Positions 33,720 to 42,149 of a stretch of 64,000 nucleotides of DNA are shown here, in pieces. Location: the NCBI GenBank assembly GCA_036741355.1, contig DAINSK010000008.1, positions 1 to 64,000 of the forward strand, in the 5' to 3' direction. The notes below the pieces were generated by a model. It was not told the origin of the DNA, did no database searches, and worked only from the letters and a program-made list of their open reading frames with translations. This stretch comes from JBBRGK01 sp036741355. GTDB lineage: Bacteria; Chloroflexota; Dehalococcoidia; CAUJGQ01. The position numbers were made by a program, and so were the translations under genes. The first letter of the stretch is position 1, and each line of letters starts with the position of its first letter.

Positions 33720-35702
33720 ATGAACGATAACGCGATCGAAACCGTCCGCCAGCGCGTCGATATCGTCGAACTCGTCGGTGAGCAGGTCCAGCTACAGAAG
33801 TCCGGCCGAAACTTCAAGGCGAACTGCCCCTTTCACAGCGAAAAAACACCGTCGTTCTACGTATACCCCGAGCGCCAGACATGGCACTGCTTCGGCGCCT
33901 GCGCTACTGGAGGCGATGTCTTTTCGTTCGTAATGACTCGCGAAAACGCGGGATTTGGTGAGGCACTTCGCACGTTGGCCGAGCGAGCGGGGATCGTGCT
34001 GGAAAAGACGCGGCCTGATGAGAGCTCACAGCCACGGGACCGGCTGATCGCCGCAAACGAGGCCGCGATCGCGTACTTTCGGCAAGCTTTGCAAGGCAGT
34101 TCCACCGGCGAAGAGGCTCGCACATACGTGTCGCGCCGCGGGCTCGACGCTCCGACTGTCGCCGTGTTCGAGCTGGGGTTCGCTCCCGACGGCTGGGACA
34201 ACTTGCGGAGTTATCTGCTGGGGAAGGGGTTCAGCGAGGAGGAGCAACTTGAAGCGGGTCTGTTGACCACGGGCGAACGCGGCAGCCCGTACGATCGCTT
34301 CCGCCGCCGGTTGATCTTTCCGATCCGCGACGACCGCGGACGCGCGGTGGGCTTCGGCGGCCGGGCGCTTGACGACGCCAAGCCAAAGTACCTCAACACG
34401 CCGCAAACGCCGCTGTTCGACAAAAGCAACATACTGTTCCTGCTTGATCGGGCGAAAGACGCGATCCGCAGCGCCGGCGAAGCGGTCGTGGTGGAAGGGT
34501 ACCTGGACGCAATCACCGCCCATCAGTTCGGCTACGCCAACGTCGTGGCTACGCTGGGCACCGCGATCACTGAGCGGCACGTGCAGCTACTGAAGCGGCT
34601 GAGCCACAAGGTCACGCTCTGCATGGATGCCGACGCCGCCGGCCAGGACGCTGCGCTGCGCGGAGAAGAGGTGGCGCGGACGCTCAGGCTCGACGATGGC
34701 GCGATGACCGAGGCCGTAGTGGCGTGGGACGGGCTGGTGCGCGTACAAGCACGGTCGCCCATAGAGCTACGGGTGTTCACGGTGCCGTCCGGCAAAGACC
34801 CGGACGAGGCGATCCGCGAAGATACGGTTGCTTGGCCGGCGTGGGTGGCGGCGGCGATGCCGCCCTTTGAGTTCCGCCTCCGACGTGAGGAGGATCGGAC
34901 AAACATGAACGATCCGCGGGCGCGTGTCGAACTTGCGGACCGGATGCTGCCGCTGTTGCTGCAAATAGGCGACCCGGCGCTGCAGGCTTCGTACATCGCA
35001 AAGCTGGCGGGAAAGGCCGCCGTCAGCCCTGAGACGTTGCGGGCGAGATTGCGCACCCTCTTGCCAAACAAAGCCGCCGGACAGCCGTTGCCGGCGCGTG
35101 AGCGCGTCTCTCGGCCGCTGGAGAGGCCGGAATCCGCACAACGGCGAGAAGACAAGGTGGAGGCATTTACGCTGGCGCTGCTGTTGAGACACCCCAACCT
35201 TCGCGAAGCCGGCGAGGCTCTGGCAGTGGCGATGTTTCATGAGTCGGCTCACCGCGAAATATTTGCAGCGTGGCGGCGGTCGGCTGAGCTTGATGCCGCG
35301 TCGTTGCCCGAAGAGCTGCGGTACGTTTACTCGAATTTGCTGGAGCAGCGAATTCCGCCGTTCGATGCGCCTTCTGCCGAGCTGGCGCTGATCGACGCCG
35401 TACAGCAACTCCGTATGCGGCAGATCGGCGAACAGAAGCGGCTCGTAACCGCCGAGCTGGCGGAAATGCAATCGGAAGTGGGCCCGCAGGCTGCCACCGG
35501 ACGTGCGATGGAATGGGACCGCGCTACTTCGGCCACGACTGACCATGAAAGTGAGCCGTCGCTCGCAATCGCCAGTCACATGCGGGCCGACGAATACCTG
35601 ATGCGTGAGCTCCACGCGCTCGAGTGGGAGAAACGCACGCATCGGACACCCCGTTGGGCCGGGGCGGACGTGGACCGCGAAAACTCGGCGCAACAGAGCT
35701 GA
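33720..35702 (+). CDS. dnaG: DNA primase
   Basis: A 660-residue primase. The CHC2 zinc domain is CPFHSEKTPSF...WHCFGAC. The RNA-polymerase-basic domain and TOPRIM follow, with the catalytic Glu in VVVEGYLDAI and DxD in MDADAAGQDA. The C-terminal helicase-binding region lies from about residue 470. It pairs with rpoD 63 bases downstream as in the macromolecular-synthesis operon. The ATG follows GGGGGACGA. Confidence 0.96.
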   Translation: MNDNAIETVRQRVDIVELVGEQVQLQKSGRNFKANCPFHSEKTPSFYVYPERQTWHCFGACATGGDVFSFVMTRENAGFGEALRTLAERAGIVLEKTRPDESSQPRDRLIAANEAAIAYFRQALQGSSTGEEARTYVSRRGLDAPTVAVFELGFAPDGWDNLRSYLLGKGFSEEEQLEAGLLTTGERGSPYDRFRRRLIFPIRDDRGRAVGFGGRALDDAKPKYLNTPQTPLFDKSNILFLLDRAKDAIRSAGEAVVVEGYLDAITAHQFGYANVVATLGTAITERHVQLLKRLSHKVTLCMDADAAGQDAALRGEEVARTLRLDDGAMTEAVVAWDGLVRVQARSPIELRVFTVPSGKDPDEAIREDTVAWPAWVAAAMPPFEFRLRREEDRTNMNDPRARVELADRMLPLLLQIGDPALQASYIAKLAGKAAVSPETLRARLRTLLPNKAAGQPLPARERVSRPLERPESAQRREDKVEAFTLALLLRHPNLREAGEALAVAMFHESAHREIFAAWRRSAELDAASLPEELRYVYSNLLEQRIPPFDAPSAELALIDAVQQLRMRQIGEQKRLVTAELAEMQSEVGPQAATGRAMEWDRATSATTDHESEPSLAIASHMRADEYLMRELHALEWEKRTHRTPRWAGADVDRENSAQQS

Positions 35703-35765
35703 AGGTACGGGCCGAGGGTACAAAATGCGTTGGTGGTTCCTTGTATGGGTATTGAGTAGAGAGGT

Positions 35766-37412
35766 ATGATAGTTGTGCCGAAGAACAAGAACATGAGCCG
35801 TACGGATATCCTGGAACGTACCGAGGACCGGCGCGCGACCCTCTCGCCGTCTGACGGTCCACAAGGCCGCGAATCCACGCGAACCAAGCCGAAACTCGAG
35901 TTGCTTCAGCCTGATGAGAATGGACCCGGTGCGGCGGACTCCCTGATAGCACCGCTGCTGTCGAGCCGTGCCAAGGCCGCGGTGCTCGCGCCACTGGACG
36001 ACATCGCCGAGCCGGACGTCATTCCGGGCAAGCTCGAGGAAGAGGAGGAGGAGGAAGAGGAAGAGGAAGAGGAAGTGCCCAGGAAGGGTATAGAGGCCGG
36101 CCTCCCTCTCGAAGAGCAGGAAGGGATCGACGATCCCGTCCGCATGTACCTGCGCGAGATTGGCAAGGTGTCGCTGCTTTCTGCCGACGACGAGAAGCGA
36201 CTCGCCCGGCAGATGGAGGAAGGCAAGCACATCACCCGGCTCGAGCAGAGCTGGCAGCAGAGTATGGGCCGTCCCGCCCGGACGGCAGACGTGGTCTACA
36301 TGCTCTTCATGGAGCTTGCCGACCTCGAGCCGATCATGAAGTCGATCATGGAATACGCCGGCACGACTGCGAAGGACCTCGCCGGTATTATCGGCGACAC
36401 GGCGCTGCGCAAGGTCATCGACGGCGAAATGGACCTGGAGGCGGCCGAGAAGGTTCGCCAGGACCACGGCTACCCGCAGGACGAGCAACTGCTGGCAGAG
36501 CACGCGATCGTCAGGCTCTCGATCGTTACCCATATCCTCAACCCAGACCTCGTCCGCGGGGTTCAGGACGCGGTTGGTCCGAAGGTTTCGCTCTTGCCGC
36601 CTCCGAACGACCTGCCGCAGCGGATAGTCGAGCATCCGAAGGCGCTCAAGCCGTTTGACGAACTGCTGCGCCGCCTGGACGACGAAGGCGCGCGTGCAGA
36701 AAAGCGACTAACCGAGGCCAACCTCCGCCTCGTTGTCTCTGTGGCAAAGAAGTACATCGGTCGTGGCATGTCGCTGCTCGACCTCATCCAGGAAGGCAAT
36801 ATTGGCCTGATTCGGGCGGTCGAGAAGTTCGACTACCGCAAGGGCTACAAATTCAGCACGTACGCGACGTGGTGGATCCGACAGGCGATCACGCGCGCGA
36901 TCGCCGACCAGGCACGGACGATCCGCATCCCCGTGCACATGGTTGAAACGATCAACAAGCTGGTTCGTGTCAGCCGCAGGCTTGTGCAGGAGTATGGTCG
37001 CGAGCCGACAAGCGAAGAGATCGGACGCGGTATGGAAATCACGCCCGAGAAGGTGCGCGAAATCATCAAGGTTTCGCAGGAACCGGTGTCCTTGGAGACG
37101 CCGATCGGCGAGGAAGAGGACAGCCACCTCGGCGACTTCATCGAAGACCACGGCGCTCTGGCGCCGGCCGACGCCGCTTCGCACCAACTGCTCAAAGAGC
37201 AGGTCGAGGACGTGCTGGCATCGCTAACCGGCCGCGAGCGCCGGGTGCTGCAGCTTCGATTCGGTCTCGAAGACGGCCGCAGCCGCACCCTCGAAGAGGT
37301 CGGACGGGAGTTCGGCGTGACGCGCGAGCGCATTCGCCAGATCGAGGCCAAAGCACTCCGCAAACTGCGCCATCCGTCCCGGTCCAAGAAGCTGAAGGAT
37401 TATTTGGATTGA
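35766..37412 (+). CDS. rpoD: RNA polymerase primary sigma factor (RpoD/SigA)
   Basis: A 548-residue sigma-70. After a variable acidic N-terminus holding a run of 13 Glu at about residues 91-103, region 1.2 reads DDPVRMYLREIGKVSLLSADDEKRL. Region 2 includes RLTEANLRLVVSVAKKYIGRGMSLLDLIQEGNIGL and YKFSTYATWWIRQAI. Region 3 is RIPVHMVETINK, and region 4 ends with the helix-turn-helix GVTRERIRQIEAKALRKLRHPSR. ATG 35766 has GAGAGG very close; ATG 35793 is an in-frame alternative. It follows dnaG. Confidence 0.97.
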   Translation: MIVVPKNKNMSRTDILERTEDRRATLSPSDGPQGRESTRTKPKLELLQPDENGPGAADSLIAPLLSSRAKAAVLAPLDDIAEPDVIPGKLEEEEEEEEEEEEEVPRKGIEAGLPLEEQEGIDDPVRMYLREIGKVSLLSADDEKRLARQMEEGKHITRLEQSWQQSMGRPARTADVVYMLFMELADLEPIMKSIMEYAGTTAKDLAGIIGDTALRKVIDGEMDLEAAEKVRQDHGYPQDEQLLAEHAIVRLSIVTHILNPDLVRGVQDAVGPKVSLLPPPNDLPQRIVEHPKALKPFDELLRRLDDEGARAEKRLTEANLRLVVSVAKKYIGRGMSLLDLIQEGNIGLIRAVEKFDYRKGYKFSTYATWWIRQAITRAIADQARTIRIPVHMVETINKLVRVSRRLVQEYGREPTSEEIGRGMEITPEKVREIIKVSQEPVSLETPIGEEEDSHLGDFIEDHGALAPADAASHQLLKEQVEDVLASLTGRERRVLQLRFGLEDGRSRTLEEVGREFGVTRERIRQIEAKALRKLRHPSRSKKLKDYLD

Positions 37413-37436
37413 AACCAGATGGGGGTTAGCCAACCA

Positions 37437-37655
37437 ATGCCGCTCTACGAGTATTACTGCCCGTCTTGTCAGGCAAAGTTTGAGAAGCTTCGGTCGATGG
37501 CGTCCGCTGACGAGTCGGTGCGCTGCAATGCAGGCCACGAAGGGGCACGGCGCCTGATCTCGGTCTTTGCCGTCAGCGGCCGCTCCGGAGAGCAGGAGAC
37601 GCTGCCCGCCGCGGGCGGCTGCTGCGGTGGCGGCGGCTGCTCCTGCGGGCGGTGA
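37437..37655 (+). CDS. FmdB-type zinc-ribbon small protein
   Basis: A 72-residue protein starting MPLYEYYCPSCQAKFEKLRSM, the FmdB/CxxC_CXXC_SSSS signature. The second metal knuckle, normally CPxCG, reads CNAGH, so one Cys is replaced and His may substitute. The C-terminus is unusually Cys- and Gly-rich (CCGGGGCSCGR). The start ATG 37437 matches the family N-terminus; GTG/ATG codons upstream in frame add unconserved residues. The stop codon is two bases from the left end of the DUF559 element. Confidence 0.85.
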   Translation: MPLYEYYCPSCQAKFEKLRSMASADESVRCNAGHEGARRLISVFAVSGRSGEQETLPAAGGCCGGGGCSCGR

Positions 37656-37657
37656 AC

Positions 37658-37700
37658 CTCACCCCCTTCCCCTCTCCATCCTTGCGGATGGAGAGGGGCG
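37658..37700. repeat. Dispersed palindrome family, left end of the DUF559 element
   Basis: CCCCTCTCCATCC at 37671-37683 pairs perfectly with GGATGGAGAGGGG at 37688-37700 (13 bp, four-base loop). ACCTCACCCCCTT lies outside. A further partial inverted match (GTGAGGGGAAGGGGG) occurs at 37760-37774. Confidence 0.8.
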
Positions 37701-37759
37701 ATCCTGTTGCGCTGGAACGGACTGGTGGGAATGCGTGAAGATCGTTGTAGCCCCACGTG

Positions 37760-38148
37760 GTGAGGGGAAGGGGGCCTGACGCCCGCAGTTATTTGCGCAG
37801 GCAGCAAACGACCGCGGAACAGACTTTCTGGGAAATGGTGCGGGATCGCCGCTTCGCCGGGTTCAAGTTTCGACGCCAGTATGCAATTGCCGCTTCATCA
37901 CGGACTTCTACTGTGCAGAGTTGAAACTTGCCGTCGAGTTAGACGGCGAGGTCCATAAGTCGCTCGCAGAACGCGACCGTGCCCGCAATGCCCTAATTTC
38001 CGATCACGCGAACCGGGTAGTACGCATTACCAACGACGAACTACTCGCAGATCCACCAGCGGTCCTCGCAAAGCTACTCGCACTGTCAGGGCAACCAAGG
38101 ATCGCCCCCTCTCCATCGCTTGGCGATGGAGAGGGGGATGGGGGGTGA
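37760..38148 (+). pseudogene. DUF559 (Vsr-like endonuclease) gene with frameshift
   Basis: From a possible GTG at 37760 the frame reads LRRQQTTAEQTFWEMVRDRRFAGFKFRRQYAI, the N-terminal half of DUF559 (usual form LR..QT.AE..LW..LR.RRL.G.KFRRQ.PI). It then goes out of frame near 37888. The second half resumes in another phase as FITDFYCAELKLAVELDGEVH, with the DFYC and ELDG..H core that carries the predicted nuclease residues. A single missing base would restore one protein of about 130 residues. The end of the gene runs through the right palindrome (PSPSLGDGEGDGG). Either a true pseudogene or a sequencing error. Confidence 0.8.
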
Positions 38149-38151
38149 GGT
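38105..38151. repeat. Dispersed palindrome family, right end of the DUF559 element
   Basis: CCCCCTCTCCATCGC at 38105-38119 pairs perfectly with GCGATGGAGAGGGGG at 38123-38137. The 15-base arm is identical to that of the copy at 8924-8956. The outer terminus GGGGTGAGGT mirrors the left end. Confidence 0.8.
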
Positions 38152-38948
38152 TATCTTCCGCTGCTAACGAGCGGTAGATCTGGCGTGTGGTCGATTTCGG
38201 CTTCTGGCTTCTCTGCGGGCGGGACGGCCGCAATGGCCGGATGCGCATGGCGACGCAGGAAGACGAACGATGCGGCGCCGATGATCAGCGATTCCAGCAC
38301 CGTCATTCCCGCGATCAGCAGCGTCGCGTCCTGCCAAAAGCCCTCGGGGAACATTTGCACAAGGTGATCCCGCGCCGGATCCAGTTGCCAGTAGTTGTTT
38401 CCGAAGCTCAGCTCGTGAAAGCGCAGAAAGAGTGAATCGAAGCTGCCGGTGGCTGCCAGCACGCCAAATGCCACGATGAGAACGACCGTCACCAGGCAGG
38501 TCTGCAACGCGCGCCTTGCGAGCGCCTCGAAGCCCTCTTCCTGCCCCCATACGAAGACGCCGACGACGTAGGCGGCGACCAGGAAAAGGGCGATCGCCTC
38601 AACCGCGTACACGGCTCGCACGAGGCTCTTCACATCGTGCATGTGGAGAACCTCTTTCGAATTGAACAGCGGCACCACGTTCCCCGATTGGTCGTGGACC
38701 TTGGTGCGCAGGTAGTCGTCCGAGTTGAGGAAATAGGCGCGGATGTCCCGCGTTGCGTCGATCAGGTCCGACCGCGAGATGTGCGCGACCGAAGGGACAT
38801 CGTAATGGTCGATGCTATACTGGTAGACACGTTGTTCGCTGAAAGCGAAACGAACGTTCGTGGTGAGGAGCGCCAACGGCAGCGCCACGAAGAACAAGGC
38901 GCGGACGTTCCAGCGCAGTAGACGCCCGGAATTCACTGCCCTCAGCAC
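38151..38948 (-). CDS. Lit/DUF1461 family integral membrane protein (TIGR01906)
   Basis: About 265 residues with four membrane helices: ALFFVALPLALLTT, AIALFLVAAYVVGVFVW, CLVTVVLIVAFGVLAA and LLIAGMTVLESLIIGAASFVFL. Between helices 1 and 2 lies an outer segment with EVLHMHDVKSLV, and between 3 and 4 the FHELSFGNNYWQLDP..D.L..MFPEGFW block. Both are hallmarks of DUF1461. In Firmicutes this family includes Lit, the lipoprotein intramolecular acyltransferase, with essential His residues in these two blocks; both His are present. The GTG at 38948 has GAGAGGG upstream and puts helix 1 near the N-terminus. Divergent from mazG. Confidence 0.8.
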   Translation of the reverse strand: MLRAVNSGRLLRWNVRALFFVALPLALLTTNVRFAFSEQRVYQYSIDHYDVPSVAHISRSDLIDATRDIRAYFLNSDDYLRTKVHDQSGNVVPLFNSKEVLHMHDVKSLVRAVYAVEAIALFLVAAYVVGVFVWGQEEGFEALARRALQTCLVTVVLIVAFGVLAATGSFDSLFLRFHELSFGNNYWQLDPARDHLVQMFPEGFWQDATLLIAGMTVLESLIIGAASFVFLRRHAHPAIAAVPPAEKPEAEIDHTPDLPLVSSGR

Positions 38949-38994
38949 CGACCCTCTCTTCACCGCCGTTATCCTATCACAGGGGTGAACGCAC

Positions 38995-40458
38995 ATGCCC
39001 ATCACCGTGATCGGGCTCGGCCCCGGCGATCCCGGCCTCCTGACCCTCAATGCTCAACGCGCGCTCGCGTCCGCGGAAACTGTGTGGCTGCGTACCGCTC
39101 GCCACCCGGGCGTCGATTCGCTACCCATCGGGCCCCGCTACGAGAACTTTGATGGGCTTTACGATTCGCTCGACAGCTTCGAATCCGTATACGCGGCCAT
39201 CGTTCAGAACCTGCTTAGTGCAGCCGCAGACGGCGACGTCGTATACGCGGTTCCTGGTGATCCGCTCGTAGCAGAAGCGACCGTCCGCGGGCTGTTAGAC
39301 GCGGCGCGGTCCGGCGGACCAGAGGTGCGGCTCATCCCCGGAGTAAGCTTTGTCGAGGCAGTGCTGCACATGCTCGCACTCGATCCTTTGGAGCACGGGC
39401 TCCAGATCGTCGACGCACTGGAGCCGTTCGCGGACCCAACCCGGCCGGCCCTGTTCGCCCAGGTACACGGCCGGCGCGTCGCCTCGCACCTCAAGATTGC
39501 GCTCTTAGATCGCTATCCGCCGGCGCATCGCGTCAAACTGGTGAGCGCCGCGGGCGTGTCCGGCGAAGAACGCGCGGACGAACTAGAGCTTGCAGAACTG
39601 GACCGCAACGAACTGTCCGGTCACCTATCCACGCTGTACGTGCCCGCGCTGCCACTCGAAGAGAACCGCCGCACTTTTGGCGGCGTGCAAGCGATCGTTC
39701 ACCGCCTCTACGCCCCCGGCGGCTGTCCGTGGGATCGAGAACAGACCCACGAGACGCTGAAGCCGAACTTGCTCGAGGAGGCCTATGAGGCGCTGCAGGC
39801 GCTGGACGAAAACGACCCGCACGCCTTGAGCGAGGAGCTGGGAGACCTGCTGCTGCAGATCGCGCTCCACACGGAGATTGCCGAAGAGGCAGGCGAGTTC
39901 TCGTACGGGGACGTTTTCGAGTCCATTGCCGGCAAGCTGATACGCCGCCACCCGCACGTCTTCGGCGACGTGAAAGCCGACAATGCCGAAGCCGTGATCG
40001 CCAACTGGCAAAGGACGAAAGAGGCCGAGAAGGCGGAGCGTGCGGCGGCCATCGGCGGCGACACCGAGCCCGAATCACTGCTGGCGGGAGTGCCGAGGGC
40101 GATGCCGTCGTTGGCCTACGCCCAGGCCGTCCAGGGCCGAGCGGCCGCGGTCGGTTTCGATTGGCCGAAGGTAGAAGACGTGCTCGACAAACTCAGCGAA
40201 GAGGTCGCGGAGCTACGCCGAGCGGCAAACCACACCGAACGGCTCGACGAGTTCGGCGACGTGGTCTTCGTTCTGGCCAACCTGGCCCGCTGGCTGAAGA
40301 TCGACGCCGAGGAAGCCGGAAGGATGGCTGGGGCGAAGTTCTACCGGCGCTTCTCAGCAGTTGAACACCTGGCGCGCGCCGAGGGAAAGCGGCTCTCGGA
40401 GATGACCCTTACTGAGGTGGACGCTCTGTGGGACCAGGTCAAACAAGCCGAGGCGTGA
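38995..40458 (+). CDS. mazG: Fusion of tetrapyrrole-methylase-like domain and MazG nucleotide pyrophosphohydrolase
   Basis: A 487-residue YabN-like protein. Residues 1-215 form a tetrapyrrole/corrin methylase fold (ITVIGLGPGDPGLLTLNA, VVYAVPGDPLVAEAT). Residues 225-487 are a duplicated MazG: GGCPWDREQTHETLKPNLLEEAYEAL, EELGDLLLQIALHT and, in the second copy, EVAELRRA and DEFGDVVFVLANLARWL. MazG hydrolyses noncanonical NTPs and can lower ppGpp; the methylase part has no demonstrated reaction. The length and order match Gram-positive YabN. Confidence 0.94.
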   Translation: MPITVIGLGPGDPGLLTLNAQRALASAETVWLRTARHPGVDSLPIGPRYENFDGLYDSLDSFESVYAAIVQNLLSAAADGDVVYAVPGDPLVAEATVRGLLDAARSGGPEVRLIPGVSFVEAVLHMLALDPLEHGLQIVDALEPFADPTRPALFAQVHGRRVASHLKIALLDRYPPAHRVKLVSAAGVSGEERADELELAELDRNELSGHLSTLYVPALPLEENRRTFGGVQAIVHRLYAPGGCPWDREQTHETLKPNLLEEAYEALQALDENDPHALSEELGDLLLQIALHTEIAEEAGEFSYGDVFESIAGKLIRRHPHVFGDVKADNAEAVIANWQRTKEAEKAERAAAIGGDTEPESLLAGVPRAMPSLAYAQAVQGRAAAVGFDWPKVEDVLDKLSEEVAELRRAANHTERLDEFGDVVFVLANLARWLKIDAEEAGRMAGAKFYRRFSAVEHLARAEGKRLSEMTLTEVDALWDQVKQAEA

Positions 40459-40623
40459 GCGGATACTTCATTTGGCTTACGCGATCATTCCGACTTGCTT
40501 CCCTTTTGTAAGTCTTTGTAAGCCGGTTGTCATTGCGGAGCCGCACGCGACGTGGCTACACTGACCGAATAGGAGGCTATTCCGGCTAGAGCCGGTTGGC
40601 CTCGAGAGTGGAGGACGAACGAC

Positions 40624-41199
40624 ATGGTCACCAAGCAGGATGTAGTCACACCGCAGCGCTTTGCTTCGGCGATGACCTATCAGCAATACATCGATCAGAT
40701 CGGTCAGAACAAAGACGAGTTCACGTCAAACTACGCGGGAACGGCTGTTCCGCAGGAACTGAAGCAGCGGCTGCAGGCACTGGTTGCAAAGCCGAACGGA
40801 CCGAAAAAGGTCCTGGTACTCGGCGAAGACTGGTGCCCGGACGTCTTCCGCGGCATGCCGGTCGTCGCCCGCATCGCCGAGGCCGCGGGCATGGAAATGA
40901 AGGTGATGCCTCGCGACCAGAACCTCGACGTCATGAACAACTACCTCAACAAGGGCGAGTTCCAGTCGGTTCCTACCTTGCTTTTCTACACGAAGGACAT
41001 GGAGCTTATCCTGGCATGGCACGAGCGCCCGCAGAAGGCGAACGACGAGATGCCCGAGATGCGCAAACTATACGAAGGCCGCTCGCGCGAAGAGGCCATG
41101 CCGGACATTAAGAAGTTCCGCGCTGGACCGATCTGGGCCGGCTGGCGCCAGGCCACGATTGAAGAGATCACGAGGCTACTGGAAGAAAAAGTAGCCTGA
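40624..41199 (+). CDS. Thioredoxin-family protein with a single active-site cysteine
   Basis: A 191-residue protein. An N-terminal helical region (MTYQQYIDQIGQNKDEF) precedes a thioredoxin fold: KKVLVLGEDWCPDVFRGMPVVARIAEAA, then a cis-Pro strand SVPTLLFYTKD. The canonical CxxC is reduced to one Cys (WCPDVFR), so disulfide exchange as in thioredoxin is unlikely; related PF14595-type proteins share this. GGAGGACGAACGAC precedes the ATG. A clear terminator follows the gene. Confidence 0.85.
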   Translation: MVTKQDVVTPQRFASAMTYQQYIDQIGQNKDEFTSNYAGTAVPQELKQRLQALVAKPNGPKKVLVLGEDWCPDVFRGMPVVARIAEAAGMEMKVMPRDQNLDVMNNYLNKGEFQSVPTLLFYTKDMELILAWHERPQKANDEMPEMRKLYEGRSREEAMPDIKKFRAGPIWAGWRQATIEEITRLLEEKVA

Positions 41200-41222
41200 C
41201 GCCCAAGTACGCGCGGAATACG

Positions 41223-41259
41223 ACAGCCGGTCTCGCAAAAGGGGCCGGCTGTTTTTGTT
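41223..41259 (+). terminator. Rho-independent terminator of the thioredoxin-like gene
   Basis: ACAGCCGG at 41223-41230 pairs with CCGGCTGT at 41245-41252, followed by a T-rich run to 41259. It lies about 25 bases after the stop codon and may also serve the convergent mscS gene. Confidence 0.85.
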
Positions 41260-41267
41260 TCACCGAA

Positions 41268-42149
41268 TTAGCCCGGGCCGGCCCGCGGAACCGCGGGCGG
41301 AGGCGCCGCGACCGTGTAGCGGATGCCCGCGGCGTCAAACGCCTCGGTCAACCGGCGCCGGTACTCGAATCCGACCTTGGCCTGCGCGCCCGGGCGCACC
41401 TTGCCGATCATGCGCAGCGTGACCCCCTTTTCATCGATCGACTCGATCCGTACCGGTTGCGGTGGTTCCAGCACATCGGCGCTTATATTTGGGTCGTCGG
41501 TCAGCGCTGTCCCCGTTTGGGCTGCGATCTTGATCGCTTGTTCGAGGTTTGTCGCGTGCGAAATCAGTACGGCGACGCTCACGCCTGAATAACCGCGCGT
41601 TAAATTAGTGGAAACCTGGATCGAGCTATTCGGCACCGAGTGAACGCTGCCGTCGACGTCGCGGAGCACCGTACGCCGCAAGGTGATGTCTTCGACGATG
41701 CCCGACACGCCGGCAATTGTGACAGAGTCTCCGCGGCGATACTGGTTTTCGCCCAAGATGAAGATGCCGTTGATCGTGTCCTTTACCATGCTCTGGGCGC
41801 CGAGGCCGATCGCAATGCCGCTGATGCCGAGCCCGGTGATCACCGGCGCAATGTTGTATCCGACCTCGCTCAGGACAATGAAGATGCCAATCAAGAAAAT
41901 CCCGGCTATCGCCAGCCGCACGAGCACGTGGCTCAGCGTCTCGGCGCGCTTCTCGAGCTCGGGGCGGTCCGGCTCCAACGCGTTCCGGTAGACCGAACGG
42001 CGCACTGCCTTGGGCACCGCGTGCTGCAGGATTTGCTTTGCTGCGACCATGGCGATCACGATCGCCAGGACACGCAGTCCGTGCGTCGCAAACCAATCCC
42101 CGACGCTGGTGCGGGTCAGCCGGACGGCGAGCATGTACGAGCCGAACAC
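41268..42149 (-). CDS. MscS family small-conductance mechanosensitive channel
   Basis: A 293-residue channel. It has one N-terminal helix (LRVLAIVIAMVAAKQIL), a second at about 75-100, and the pore helix in ITGLGISGIAIGLGAQSMVKDTINGIFIL, the MscS signature. The beta domain follows with YRRGDSVTIAGVSGIVEDITLRRTVLRDVDGSVHSVPNS. It relieves osmotic downshock. The GTG start overlaps the helicase stop by one base (TAGTG), so it is co-translated with pcrA. Confidence 0.92.
   Translation of the reverse strand: MFGSYMLAVRLTRTSVGDWFATHGLRVLAIVIAMVAAKQILQHAVPKAVRRSVYRNALEPDRPELEKRAETLSHVLVRLAIAGIFLIGIFIVLSEVGYNIAPVITGLGISGIAIGLGAQSMVKDTINGIFILGENQYRRGDSVTIAGVSGIVEDITLRRTVLRDVDGSVHSVPNSSIQVSTNLTRGYSGVSVAVLISHATNLEQAIKIAAQTGTALTDDPNISADVLEPPQPVRIESIDEKGVTLRMIGKVRPGAQAKVGFEYRRRLTEAFDAAGIRYTVAAPPPAVPRAGPG

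Larger units (their letters stand above)
37658..38151. mobile_element. Small element bounded by inverted palindromic ends, carrying a broken DUF559 gene
   Basis: The left end begins ACCTCACCCCC and continues as a hairpin (37671-37700). The right end is its inverted counterpart: hairpin 38105-38137 followed by a GGGGGGTGAGGT terminus. Read inwards, both ends give ACCTCACCCCC..CCCCTCTCCAT with few differences. The bounded 494 bases contain only a DUF559-family nuclease reading frame. The element fits exactly between two convergent stop codons (fmdB at 37655, the Lit-like gene at 38151). I see no target duplication. Calling it mobile is inference from the inverted ends and the dispersed related hairpins. 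Confidence 0.5.

Noticed and set aside
34767..36635. A 622-codon open frame on the minus strand across dnaG and rpoD
   Set aside because: It is antisense to two certain genes, has no recognisable domain, and such long shadow frames are expected in GC-rich coding DNA.
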